A DNA stretch of 64,000 nucleotides from Pseudonocardia sp. MH-G8 (GTDB lineage: Bacteria > Actinomycetota > Actinomycetes > Mycobacteriales > Pseudonocardiaceae): positions 1 to 64,000 of the forward strand of contig NZ_NKYF01000007.1 of the NCBI RefSeq assembly GCF_002262885.1, in the 5' to 3' direction. A program made the position numbers and the translations under genes. Below the pieces are notes generated by a model. The model did no database searches. It was not told the DNA's origin and saw only the letters and a list, made by a program, of their open reading frames with translations. Below, piece by piece: positions 1 to 7,271 of the stretch (the stretch's first letter is position 1; each line of letters starts with the position of its first letter).

Positions 1-57
1 CAGCAACGGCTCGATCTGGGTCCAGGCTTTGTCGGTCAGCTCCCCGCGCCCTACCAC
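1..57 (-). CDS. IS5-family transposase, N-terminal fragment (runs off the window)
   Basis: A GTG at 57-55 opens a frame reading VVGRGELTDKAWTQIEPLL to the window edge. The 'LTDKAWTQIEPLLP' opening is the standard N-terminus of IS5-family (DUF4096-type) transposases, which cut and join the element ends. Nineteen codons are visible; whether the rest is intact lies outside the window. An ATG slightly upstream is out of frame and quickly stopped, so GTG is the likely start. Confidence 0.55.
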   Translation of the reverse strand, partial: MVGRGELTDKAWTQIEPLL

Positions 58-105
58 CTGGTCATGATCACCGACGGCAGGTCACAACCCTTACAGGACA
101 CGCCC
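1..105 (-). mobile_element. Left end of an IS5-like insertion sequence, cut by the window edge
   Basis: Read on the minus strand, the segment starts with a terminal sequence GGGCGTGTCCTGTAAG at 105-90, typical of the ends of actinobacterial IS5/IS427-group elements, directly after a CTA/TAG-like target at 106-109. About 48 bases inside it a transposase reading frame begins and runs off the window. Only one end is visible, so element identity, integrity and the target duplication cannot be judged. Confidence 0.6.
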
Positions 106-198
106 TAGTGTCCCGAGTCGTTTTGTCGTCCTCGCCATCGACGAACAGCGACTTGCCGCCAAGCGTGACCGTCACCATCGAACAGCACAGGAGTCAGG

Positions 199-1119
199 AT
201 GTCTGAGAACCGTTTCATCGACGACGCCATCAACCGCAGCGCCGAAACAGCCGAAGATCGCGCCAAGCTCACCAGCATGGTTGCCGAAGCCGGCGCCGAT
301 GCGCCGACGGCCACGACCGAAGAAGGCGGGCCGAGTGACAGTTCGATCCTGAATTTCGCGCTCAACCTGGAGTACCTCGAAGCCGAGTTCTACCTTCGTG
401 GCGCAACGGGTCAGGGTCTGCCTGATGACATGGTAGGTGGGACGGGAAAGGCCGGCGCGGTGTCCGGTGGTCGTCAGGTCGACTTCCGCAGCCCGCTGAT
501 CAAGAACATCGCCCGCGAGATCGCCATGGACGAGCGAGCCCACGTCGCATTCCTCCGCGACGCACTCGGTGACGCGGCCGCCGCGCGGCCACGGATCTCC
601 CTCGACAACAGCTTCACCGCCGCGGCGACCGCGGCCGGACTGATCAAGCCCGGGGAGGTCTTCGACGCCTATGCGAACGACCGCAACTTCCTTTTCGCGG
701 CGTTCCTCTTCGAGGACGTCGGCGTCACTGCGTTCAAGGGTGCAGCGCCGTTCATCTCCAACAAGACCTACCTGGACGCAGCAGCCGGTCTGCTGGCCAC
801 CGAGGCCTACCACGCGGGGGTGGTGCGGGCCACGCTGTTCAGCGAAGGGCTCGTGGATGACTCGGTGTTCGACGTCGTCCACAAGATTTCCGCGATTCGC
901 AACGCGGTCAGCGGGCCGGCTGACGATGATCAGGATCTCGGTACGAAGGACGAGGCCAACCTGGTTCCCACCGATGAGTACGGCCGCACATTCGGCAGGA
1001 GTGCTGTGCAGATCCTCAACATCGTCTACCTCGACCCCCAAGGGGCTTCTTCCGGCGGCTTCTACCCGGATGGACTCAATGGGGACATCGTCCGAGGCGC
1101 TGGGCCGGCCGCGGACTAG
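199..1119 (+). CDS. Ferritin-like domain protein (Ferritin_2 type)
   Basis: This 306-residue protein matches the ferritin-like, desiccation-associated family (Ferritin_2). The helices carry the expected carboxylate and histidine residues: 'NLEYLEAEFY' near residue 56, 'DERAHVAF' near 112, 'FLFEDVGVTAF' near 166 and 'EAYHAG' near 203, spaced as in a four-helix di-iron bundle. There is no obvious signal peptide. An AGGAG at 189-193 lies five bases before the ATG and fixes the start. The family is linked to stress and desiccation but its chemistry is mostly unproven; iron binding here is inferred. It sits alone between the IS end and a group of small genes. Confidence 0.85.
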   Translation: MSENRFIDDAINRSAETAEDRAKLTSMVAEAGADAPTATTEEGGPSDSSILNFALNLEYLEAEFYLRGATGQGLPDDMVGGTGKAGAVSGGRQVDFRSPLIKNIAREIAMDERAHVAFLRDALGDAAAARPRISLDNSFTAAATAAGLIKPGEVFDAYANDRNFLFAAFLFEDVGVTAFKGAAPFISNKTYLDAAAGLLATEAYHAGVVRATLFSEGLVDDSVFDVVHKISAIRNAVSGPADDDQDLGTKDEANLVPTDEYGRTFGRSAVQILNIVYLDPQGASSGGFYPDGLNGDIVRGAGPAAD

Positions 1120-1201
1120 TCCCTACCTCCGCCATTCAGCCGTGTCGACGGGATGCTCATTGAATGAGCTGTTCCGCCGGTCCGTGGGCGTCGCCGCGTA
1201 G

Positions 1202-1276
1202 ATGTCTGTCTCGGTGACCGGGTCGAGCGCCGGCGCCTACTTCCCGGAGGACGGGGCGGCCCACCGCGCACCGTGA
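1202..1276 (+). CDS. Possible 24-residue small protein
   Basis: An ATG opens a 24-codon frame (MSVSVTGSSAGAYFPEDG...) whose third positions are almost all G or C, as in real genes here. Its stop overlaps the GTG of the next frame in a GTGA junction, a pattern of translational coupling. No homology is recognised and no strong ribosome site precedes it, so it could also be a gene remnant. Confidence 0.25.
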   Translation: MSVSVTGSSAGAYFPEDGAAHRAP

Positions 1277-1524
1277 AGTCGTGGCAGGCCGCCCAGTTGG
1301 GTCTGGGCGCGTTCATCGTCGGCATGGCCGCAATGGTCATCGTCGCAATGTGGCTGGGAGCCGGGTCATGGCCACGTCACACCAGTCGCCTCTACAGCGT
1401 CACCGTCACCGGCACCGTCCCCGCAGGAGGTCGAGACGACGAGAGGATCCCACGATGTCCCTGGTTGCCAGACAGATGGCCGACTCCCACCCGGGTTCCC
1501 GGCCGGCCTTCGATGACGCATTGA
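1273..1524 (+). CDS. Possible small membrane protein
   Basis: The frame starts at a GTG overlapping the preceding small frame and encodes about 83 residues. The first 32 residues form a credible transmembrane helix (alanine, valine, isoleucine and methionine after 'MKSWQAAQLG') with high GC3. The second half looks less protein-like and overlaps the copper-storage gene by 70 bases in another frame. That suggests either a short membrane protein whose 3' part has decayed or a chance frame. No function is assigned. Confidence 0.3.
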   Translation: MKSWQAAQLGLGAFIVGMAAMVIVAMWLGAGSWPRHTSRLYSVTVTGTVPAGGRDDERIPRCPWLPDRWPTPTRVPGRPSMTH

Positions 1525-1859
1525 TCAAGTGCATCGAAGAATGCGCCGCCTGCTTCCAAGCCTGCGCTGCGTGCGCCGACGCCTGCATGGCGGAGCCGGA
1601 CGTCGTTTCGTTGATCAAGTGCATACGGACGGACCTCGACTGCTCGGACGTGTGCGCCACGACGACGAGCATCCTGTCGCGTCGCGCAGTTGTTGACGTG
1701 ACGGTCACTCGGGCGGCCGTCGAGGCCTGTCTCGCCTCGTGCGTTGCCTGCGCCGAGGAGTGCGAGCTGCACGCTGCGCGCCATGAACATTGCCGCATCT
1801 GCGCCGAGGTGTGTCGGCGGTGCGAGGAAGCGTGTCGGCAGCTGTTGCAACGGTTGTGA
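1455..1859 (+). CDS. Four-helix-bundle copper-storage-like protein (Csp family)
   Basis: The 134-residue product has 18 cysteines arranged in helical CxxxC/CxxC patterns ('KCIEECAACFQACAACADAC' near residues 25-44, then 'ACLASCVACAEEC', 'CRICAEVCRRCEEAC'). This is the hallmark of Csp-type copper-storage proteins and of the DUF326 family. Such proteins pack Cu(I) inside a four-helix bundle through thiolates. No export signal is visible, so it would be the cytosolic (Csp3-like) type. The ATG at 1455 is chosen because it follows a GAGAGGATC stretch and starts the conserved part; the frame is open farther upstream. Metal specificity is inferred from the family. Confidence 0.8.
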   Translation: MSLVARQMADSHPGSRPAFDDALIKCIEECAACFQACAACADACMAEPDVVSLIKCIRTDLDCSDVCATTTSILSRRAVVDVTVTRAAVEACLASCVACAEECELHAARHEHCRICAEVCRRCEEACRQLLQRL

Positions 1860-1860
1860 G

Positions 1861-2095
1861 GTGACCACGACTCTCACGGGGAGCCGCGCGACCAAGGAAC
1901 AGCGCGCCGCGTCGAAGTACTTGGGCTCGCTCGACGACTCACTCGCCCCGTGGGTGCAGTCGATCGGACCGATTGATGCCTACGCGATGCACCTCCCCGT
2001 GAAGGTCCGCGGTCCGCTCGAATGGTTCTCCTTCGCCATCGCATGGCAGCTGAGCAGGGCGGCGGCCAATGCGATCTACAACCTTGAGGTTGGTG
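1861..2095 (+). pseudogene. Truncated HhH-GPD DNA glycosylase (AlkA/3-methyladenine type), N-terminal remnant
   Basis: The frame begins at GTG 1861 just after the copper-storage stop. It reads a helical segment ending in 'GPLEWFSFAIAWQLSRAAANAIYN'-like sequence, the 'fxxlxxaIxxQQlSxxaAxxIy' region preceding the helix-hairpin-helix of DNA-3-methyladenine glycosylases. One glutamine of the QQLS motif is missing. Homology stops near 2095, where the convergent MFS gene begins, and the catalytic helix-hairpin-helix and Asp are absent. The frame continues to 2271 only as antisense of the transporter. It is read as a 5' fragment left by a deletion or insertion; an active enzyme is very unlikely. Confidence 0.5.
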
Positions 2096-2096
2096 A

Positions 2097-3335
2097 TCAC
2101 GCACCGAGCCGAGCGATCCCGGTCGGACCGGTACGTGGGTTACGTGCGGCGATGACGGTGAACAGGGTTGCGACGAGGGCGAGCGCGCCGTATCCGAGTG
2201 CGATCTGCGGTAGCGAGAAGGTGCTGGAGAGCTGGCCGGCGATGAGCGCAGGGATCGTCGCACCGCTGTAGCTGAGGAGGTAGATGACGCTGAAGATCGG
2301 TGCCCGGTCGGCCAGGGTGCTGCCGTGCAGCAGGCCGCGAATGGCGGCGCTGATGGCGACGCCTTGGCTGGCGCCGGCGACGATCGTCGCGGTGATGAAC
2401 AACGCCAGTGTGCCGGTGGCGAGCGCTGCGATGAGGCCGATCATCCCGGCCAGGAAGGCGATCATGCCGATGCGTTGCGCTGCCGCTGGTGTGAACCGGC
2501 CGCCGAGGGGAGCACCGAGAACGCTGGAGGCCATGTAGGCGGCGAACACCAGTCCGACGATGAGCGGGCTGCTGGTGTGAAGCTGCTCCGCGACGAGCGC
2601 GGGAACGAACGCTTGGTAGAAGGTACCGGCCGCCCAGGTGGCCAAGAACACCGCGGCCGCGACCGGGAGCAGGCTCCTGGCCCGGGCCGGCACGTAGACC
2701 CGGGGTTGCAGCGATCGCCACGCACCCGGCATCCGGGTCACGGTCTCCGGGCTGACGACGGTCAGCGTCAGGGACGCCAGGAGGAGGGCGATGACCACCA
2801 GGAAGATGAGCTCCCGCGGCCAGGGACCGAACTGGACCAGGGCGCCGGAGGCGACGGCGCCGACGGCAAGGCCGAGCATGATCGTCTGGCTTGAGGCGAC
2901 GGAGGCCAACCAGGCCGGCCTGGCCGGTGCCGCATCGACGACGTAGGAGGTGATGCTGCTGCTGGCCAGCCCGGCGCCGAGGCCCATCAGGAGCCGACCG
3001 GCGATCAGGATGCCTATGCCGTGCACATTCAACAACAGCACGCAGCCGAGCAGGAGCAGGACGAGGCCGGCGATCGAGATGGGTCGTCGGCCCAGATGGT
3101 TGGAGAGTCTCCCCAGCACCAGCAGCGTGGTGAGGGTGGCGACGGAGTAGGCGACGACGGTAATCGAGATGTCGGCGTTGGTGAACCCCTCCTCGGCCCG
3201 GTAGATGTTGAACAAAGGTATCGTGGAGCCCACCGCGGCAAAAGCTGCCACCAGTGAGACCACTGCGGACACGAAAGCCAGCCGGAGCGTTCTGTCCCGG
3301 CCGGCCACGTGGGTCACCGGCGCCATGTTGTGCAT
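2097..3335 (-). CDS. MFS transporter (drug/sugar-efflux type)
   Basis: The 412-residue protein has about 12 hydrophobic helices and MFS landmarks: motif A-like 'LGRLSNHLGRRPISIAG' after helix 2 and a long 'LLMGLGAGLASSSITSYVVDAAP' helix 4-5 segment. Length and helix count fit a 12-TM major facilitator acting as a proton-coupled exporter in the membrane. The substrate cannot be told. Two in-frame Met codons at residues 1 and 4 are possible starts, with an AAAGG about 13 bases upstream. It lies downstream of, and on the same strand as, two GNAT genes and an oxidoreductase, but a 90-base gap separates it from them. Confidence 0.85.
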   Translation of the reverse strand: MHNMAPVTHVAGRDRTLRLAFVSAVVSLVAAFAAVGSTIPLFNIYRAEEGFTNADISITVVAYSVATLTTLLVLGRLSNHLGRRPISIAGLVLLLLGCVLLLNVHGIGILIAGRLLMGLGAGLASSSITSYVVDAAPARPAWLASVASSQTIMLGLAVGAVASGALVQFGPWPRELIFLVVIALLLASLTLTVVSPETVTRMPGAWRSLQPRVYVPARARSLLPVAAAVFLATWAAGTFYQAFVPALVAEQLHTSSPLIVGLVFAAYMASSVLGAPLGGRFTPAAAQRIGMIAFLAGMIGLIAALATGTLALFITATIVAGASQGVAISAAIRGLLHGSTLADRAPIFSVIYLLSYSGATIPALIAGQLSSTFSLPQIALGYGALALVATLFTVIAARNPRTGPTGIARLGA

Positions 3336-3426
3336 CGAGCTGGTGCCTTTCTCGGGCTCTGAGGTGAACAGGTCGCCGTAGCTGCGGGTTACCCGTCGCG
3401 TTCAATCACGGCTGAACTCCGTGTGA

Positions 3427-3906
3427 CTACGCCAGGTCGCGCTCGAACGTGGCAATGTCCTCGTCGTGGTTGCCCTTCGCGGGTTCGTGCTGCGGATAGG
3501 CGCCGGAACCGGGATGAACCCTGTCGATCAGGTCGAGGTATTCCGGGTGGCGGGCGATGAACGCACCCACGACCGGGCAGATGATGGTGATCTTCTTTCC
3601 GCTCTCGCGGACCTCATCCAAGACGTGAGCGATGAGCTCCGTGGCCACCCGGTTGTGGCGGGCGGCCGGATCGACCCAGGTCGTCAGCAGCACAACGCGG
3701 AGGCCCACGAACCGGTACGAGAGCTCGGCGATCGCCTCGGCGCCGAGGGTGGCGATCCAGCGACCGCGCTCCGCGTCGTTGATGACATCGAGCACCCAGC
3801 TCGACTCCACCGCACCGGGGCTGCTCTCGTCCAGAGCAGCGATGAGCGCCGCGTTGTTCGCTTCTCGGGTGGCCGCCTCGGCCTCGATGTTGATCGTCAA
3901 GGTCAC
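3427..3906 (-). CDS. GNAT-fold N-acetyltransferase-like protein
   Basis: The 159-residue product resembles small YjdJ/Gtn-type GNAT proteins: beta strand 'IAELSYRFVGLRVVLLTTWVDPAARHNRVATELIAHVLDEVRESGKKITIICPVV', with the acetyl-CoA loop (normally Q/RxxGxG/A) seen as 'RHNRVAT' and the final 'HPEYLDL'. Translation probably starts at GTG 3906. It is a paralog of the next upstream gene, sharing the 'ITI-CP-V--FI---PEY-DL' core. Proteins of this class are often protein or small-molecule acetyltransferases of unknown target. The acetyl-CoA loop is less canonical than in its paralog, so activity is uncertain. Confidence 0.7.
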   Translation of the reverse strand: MTLTINIEAEAATREANNAALIAALDESSPGAVESSWVLDVINDAERGRWIATLGAEAIAELSYRFVGLRVVLLTTWVDPAARHNRVATELIAHVLDEVRESGKKITIICPVVGAFIARHPEYLDLIDRVHPGSGAYPQHEPAKGNHDEDIATFERDLA

Positions 3907-3940
3907 ACTCTCTGCGCGGAAGTCGGTGGATTGGTCAGGA

Positions 3941-4375
3941 TCAGTGCGCCCCCTTCGCCACTCCTGGGCGCTTGGAGTCGACGAGGTCGGCGTACTCGGG
4001 GTTGTTCTCGATGAAGGTGCGCACGATCGGGCACATGATGGTGATCGTCTTGCCCCGCGTGCGCACGTCGTCGAGGACGCGTCGGATCAGCTCGGTGGCG
4101 ATGCCCTGATTGCGGAAGTCGGGGAACACCGAAACGGCCAGCAGCACGAGCCGGTCGTCGTCGGCGACGTTGTACGACAGCCCGGCCACCTCGCGCTCGC
4201 CGATGATGGCTTCGTAGATGTTGACCTTCTCGTCGTTGACGACTTCGAAGTCGGACGCGGAGGCGTGAGGATCGTCGAGCAGTTCGTCGATGAGGACGGT
4301 CTGATCCTGGCTGAGGGTGGCTTTTCCGTCGGGATACGCGAAGGCGTAGCGGTCCGGTGCGGTCGGGTCGGTCAT
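3941..4375 (-). CDS. GNAT-fold N-acetyltransferase-like protein
   Basis: The 144-residue protein keeps a clear acetyl-CoA loop 'FRNQGIATELIRRVL', followed by 'KTITIMCPIVRTFIENNPEY', the C-terminal signature of YjdJ-like GNAT proteins. The ATG at 4375 is chosen because the conserved protein begins there and it overlaps the stop of the truncated oxidoreductase copy (ATGA), implying coupling. The open frame extends upstream only as shadow of that gene. Together with the following GNAT gene it looks like a tandem duplication. The target of acetylation is unknown. Confidence 0.75.
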   Translation of the reverse strand: MTDPTAPDRYAFAYPDGKATLSQDQTVLIDELLDDPHASASDFEVVNDEKVNIYEAIIGEREVAGLSYNVADDDRLVLLAVSVFPDFRNQGIATELIRRVLDDVRTRGKTITIMCPIVRTFIENNPEYADLVDSKRPGVAKGAH

Positions 4376-4731
4376 GGGAGGGTCCCTTCGTCGAGTGCCT
4401 CCGCGAGGGTGCCGTCGCGAGTCCAGTCGGTGAGGCCGAACACCCGCTGTCCCACCGACAGACCGGTCGTGCCGTAGCCGAGGGCGGTGACCACGCCGGC
4501 CAGCTCGTGGCCGGGGATCGACGGTGTTCGGTCCCGCCCGAGGCGATCGACCCAGGTCGAGGGCCACTCCAGCTCATTCCCGGTGAATCCCGACGCATGA
4601 ACTTCGACGATGACATCGCCGTAGCTCGCGCCGGCGAGGCTGGCGAGCCTCGCCGCATCCGGATCAGGCCGTTCCACCCGCTTCATCCCAGCCGTCCCGG
4701 CGGCCTGGTCCGTCACCACGATCGCTTTCAT
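4372..4731 (-). pseudogene. Truncated zinc-free alcohol dehydrogenase/quinone reductase (N-terminal domain copy)
   Basis: The frame encodes 119 residues nearly identical to the first third of the oxidoreductase immediately upstream (4822-5739): 'MKAIVVTDQAAGTAGM', 'RTPSIPGHELAGVV', 'FGLTDWTRDGTLAE'. After 'TLAE' it diverges into a few codons (ALDEGTLP) and stops, so the catalytic-domain remainder and the Rossmann cofactor domain are gone. The retained GroES-like half cannot bind NADPH. AAGGTG five bases before ATG 4731 looks functional, and its stop overlaps the GNAT start, so it may survive as a translated leader. It arose by tandem duplication with a 3' deletion. Confidence 0.7.
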
Positions 4732-4821
4732 GGACACCTTCATGTTTCGGTCTTCGCCCTATACAGCGCGTTGGGTCCGCATTGCGCAGATCTGCCGCCT
4801 GACGACCGCGTTGCGAAGTCG

Positions 4822-5739
4822 TCACGGACGAACGCGGATGATCGTCTTCCCCTTGACCCGCTCGGTCGGGTTGAAGGCGCCAACGGCGTCGTCAAGGGTC
4901 GCGACGTTGCCGATGTCTGTCCGCAGTCGCCCGTCCCGCACGCGCCGGACGACCTCGCCGAGCTGAGCACGGTCGGACTCGACGACGAAGTCGATGGCCA
5001 GGCCATCGGCTGGTCGCGCCTCGGGGGGACCGGCGATGGTCACCAGTGTTCCTCCGGCTCGAACCAGACCCGCGGACCGCTTCTGGACGTCTCCGCCGAT
5101 GACGTCGAACACCAGGTCGACTCCACCCATGTCTTCCAGCGAGTCGATCTGAAGGTCGAGGAACTCCTGCGCGCCGAAGTCGAGCGCGGTCTGCCGGTCG
5201 GCGGTTCGCCCGGTGCCGATGATGTAGGCCCCAGCCTCTCGCGCGAGCTGCGTCACCATCGAGCCGACCCCGCCGGCCGCACCGTGCACGAGGACGCTCT
5301 GCCCCGCCCGAAGGCGGCCGTGCTCGAACAGTCCCTGCCATGCGGTCAGGCCTGAGATCGGCAGGCTCGCGCCCACCGTGAAGTCGACGTCGCCCGGCAG
5401 CGGCGCGAGGTTGCGCGCCTCGACGGCCGCGTACTCCGCGAGGGTGCCGTCGCGAGTCCAGTCGGTGAGGCCGAACACCCGCTGTCCCACGGAAAGCCCC
5501 GTCGTTCCGTAGCCGAGGGCTCTGACCACTCCGGCCAGCTCGTGCCCGGGAATCGACGGTGTCCGGTTCCGACCGAGGCGATCGGACCAGCTCGAGGGCC
5601 ACGTGAGCTCACCCGGCGTGAACCCCGACGCATGCACCTCGACGAGGACGTCGTTCCCCGCCGCCTCGGGCTCCGGCCGCTCCGCGAGCGTCATCCCGGC
5701 CGTTCCCGCGGCTTGTTCCGTCACCACGATCGCCTTCAT
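4822..5739 (-). CDS. NADPH:quinone reductase-like zinc-independent medium-chain oxidoreductase
   Basis: This complete 305-residue MDR-family enzyme has the GroES-like N-domain ('PGHELAGVV') and a Rossmann domain with the cofactor loop 'VLVHGAAGGVGSMVTQLA' near residue 140. It ends with 'GKTIIRV'. Catalytic-zinc cysteines are absent, as in quinone reductases and enoyl reductases. It would reduce quinones or activated alkenes with NADPH in the cytosol. A GAGGAGG motif six bases before the ATG supports the start. It is the first gene of a leftward group: itself, its truncated copy and two GNAT genes. The physiological substrate is unknown. Confidence 0.85.
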   Translation of the reverse strand: MKAIVVTEQAAGTAGMTLAERPEPEAAGNDVLVEVHASGFTPGELTWPSSWSDRLGRNRTPSIPGHELAGVVRALGYGTTGLSVGQRVFGLTDWTRDGTLAEYAAVEARNLAPLPGDVDFTVGASLPISGLTAWQGLFEHGRLRAGQSVLVHGAAGGVGSMVTQLAREAGAYIIGTGRTADRQTALDFGAQEFLDLQIDSLEDMGGVDLVFDVIGGDVQKRSAGLVRAGGTLVTIAGPPEARPADGLAIDFVVESDRAQLGEVVRRVRDGRLRTDIGNVATLDDAVGAFNPTERVKGKTIIRVRP

Positions 5740-6134
5740 CCGGCACCTCCTCGTATTCAGTCACCGTTGCCACGCCCTGCGGGCGTTGGCATGGACCATC
5801 TCGTCCAGTTCAACTCTGGTGCAGGGGCATCCGACCTGGCCGGGAACGAGCGATACCGGAGGCGGAGGCGCTGCACCGGCGTGCCCCGGCAGGGCCGTCA
5901 GGTGCGGTGATGCGCAAACCCGCCGGTGGCCGCCGGAGGCTTACCGATCGGTGCCACGCTACTCTGCATTGGACGCCTCAGTCTAGTTGACATCGGCATA
6001 CCTGGTGAGGGGCGACTACGACCACCCGCAGGGAGCCTCGTCACCAAGAGGTCGGCGAACCAGGTGATCGTGAGTGGTCGCAGTGGTCGGGCGGGTCATG
6101 GGCGTGACGTCGCCGCCGTGGGGACAACCTGATG
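5740..6134. other. Intergenic, no gene recognised
   Basis: About 395 bases upstream of the oxidoreductase and downstream of an unknown leftward gene. No frame has protein-like composition or homology. The oxidoreductase ribosome site lies at its left edge, so a leftward promoter is expected somewhere inside. None could be assigned with confidence. Confidence 0.4.
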
Positions 6135-6635
6135 TCACGGGGTGCAGGGAGAGGATGCCGGCGTCAACGAGTGGTTGAACGGCACGGTCAGGTGCCATTC
6201 GGAGTCGATGAGTGGTGAGCGCGGCACCTCGAAGGGTGTGCTCCACGACTTTGCGATAGCGCTCCCATCGGAGAAGCTCAGCGTCAGCGTGTAAGCCCGG
6301 GTCCCGTCATCGTGCGCTCCGAGGCTTCGGCCGGAGAGGTGGATGAGGCGCGGCAGCGAGCTCAACAAGATCGAGTTGACGTGCATCTCGAGACGTTCTG
6401 TTGCCGGGATCTCCTCAGCGGAGTTGACCGCGCAATCCCTGGACTGCGTGGTGGTGGCCAGCAGGATGTCGATCCCGCCCAGCACGCGCGCGCTGAGCGA
6501 GAGCTTCAACTGCCGGAGGTGATCGGGCCCACCGCCGCGAGCCCGGCCGCCGTCAGTTGTGATGACGGCAGCGGACAGCTTCAACGGGAGACCGATGATC
6601 GGCGAAGTCGGCGTGAAGCTCGGGTGCTCGCTCAT
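6135..6635 (-). CDS. Hypothetical protein
   Basis: The frame encodes 166 residues with high GC3 and a balanced, protein-like composition (for example 'LKLSLSARVLGGIDILLATT' and 'YTLTLSFSDGSAIAKSW'). No family is recognised. Alternating hydrophobic strands suggest a beta-rich soluble domain; there is no signal peptide or membrane segment. A GAAGAG sits about eight bases before the ATG. Its first 83 bases overlap the 3' part of the upstream frame (6553-6819) in a different phase, so the two may be neighbouring genes or one gene split by a frameshift. Confidence 0.5.
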   Translation of the reverse strand: MSEHPSFTPTSPIIGLPLKLSAAVITTDGGRARGGGPDHLRQLKLSLSARVLGGIDILLATTTQSRDCAVNSAEEIPATERLEMHVNSILLSSLPRLIHLSGRSLGAHDDGTRAYTLTLSFSDGSAIAKSWSTPFEVPRSPLIDSEWHLTVPFNHSLTPASSPCTP

Positions 6636-6819
6636 CGCGGTTGCTCTTCTCGTCCGGATTCCGGCTGGTGATGGCGACCGCGTTGCGGGCGAGCGCCTTG
6701 GTCAACGTATCCATCAGCTGCCCCATCGCTGCCGCCACGACTCTGCTGTCGTTGCTGGTCTGGCTGTTTCGACTCCGTCGGCTCAGCTGCTGCGCGGCCA
6801 GCGATATCGGCTGTCTCAA
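6553..6819 (-). CDS. Small hypothetical protein, possibly frameshifted into the next gene
   Basis: The frame starts at ATG 6819 and encodes 88 residues. The first 62 (helical, 'MGQLMDTLTKALARNAVAI') have strong GC3 bias. The last 26 overlap the start of the downstream unknown gene and look less coding. It begins about 90 bases downstream of the promoter/palindrome element at 6905-6949, which supports real transcription. No homolog is recognised. Either this is a small protein followed by an overlapping gene, or a single frame was broken around 6640. Confidence 0.4.
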   Translation of the reverse strand: MRQPISLAAQQLSRRSRNSQTSNDSRVVAAAMGQLMDTLTKALARNAVAITSRNPDEKSNRDERAPELHADFADHRSPVEAVRCRHHN

Positions 6820-6904
6820 CGGACCCGGGGGTCGTGCCGGAGGCGTCGTCAGCCCGCCCGATGTGTGGCCCCCGCCCGTCGAGTGGTCGGGAGCCTGACA
6901 CTAT

Positions 6905-6949
6905 GGACTATGCAGTCCGAGTATCAGGGTCCTGCGAGCCTGCGGTCAA
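6905..6949 (-). promoter_or_regulatory. Leftward promoter with palindromic operator-like site (copy 1)
   Basis: On the minus strand: TTGACC at 6949-6944, an 18-base spacer, GATACT at 6925-6920, then the palindrome GGACT-N4-AGTCC at 6905-6918, which would overlap the transcription start. The same arrangement recurs at 24647-24690 with shared flanking bases. It would drive the unknown leftward genes starting at 6819. Promoter hexamers are read by eye; the palindrome arms are exact. Confidence 0.55.
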
Positions 6950-7231
6950 GGCGACGAGCTGGGGGGTGCGGCTACGTGCGGGCACCTCGGCGGATGGCTG
7001 CGACCGCTGGGGACCGTGGCTGGCAGGCCAGGCGCTCGCCCGGGCTTCGGTGCCGCCGCGAGGCGATGTGGGCCGCCATGGAGGGCCGCCTGCACCCTCG
7101 ACTGGACTGGCTGGTACTACTAAGCTCGGCTGTCTGGTTCGACTGTAGAGCCCGCCGGTACTGGCGTCGAAGCTGATCCTGGTGAACCGAACTGCCGTGC
7201 TGCGGGGACTGGATACAGGTCTGTGGGGAGC
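6950..7231. other. Intergenic, no gene recognised
   Basis: The stretch between the leftward promoter element and the OsmC leader shows no convincing reading frame on either strand. It should contain the rightward promoter for the OsmC/CysRS/NADH-dehydrogenase genes, but no clear hexamers were identified. Confidence 0.4.
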
Positions 7232-7251
7232 GGCCGGCTGTGAGGCCGGCC
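7232..7251 (+). promoter_or_regulatory. Perfect 7-bp hairpin in the OsmC leader
   Basis: GGCCGGC at 7232-7238 pairs exactly with GCCGGCC at 7245-7251 around a six-base loop. It lies nine bases before the AAGGAG ribosome site (7261-7266) of the OsmC gene. It could be an attenuator, an mRNA-stabilising stem or simply a GC-rich coincidence. Confidence 0.35.
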
Positions 7252-7271
7252 ACCGATCGGAAGGAGCAGGC

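Noticed and set aside
6905..6918. DosR/DevR box
   Set aside because: The arms GGACT/AGTCC resemble it, but the centre is four bases instead of two, so it is not the classical site. A related NarL regulator is still possible.
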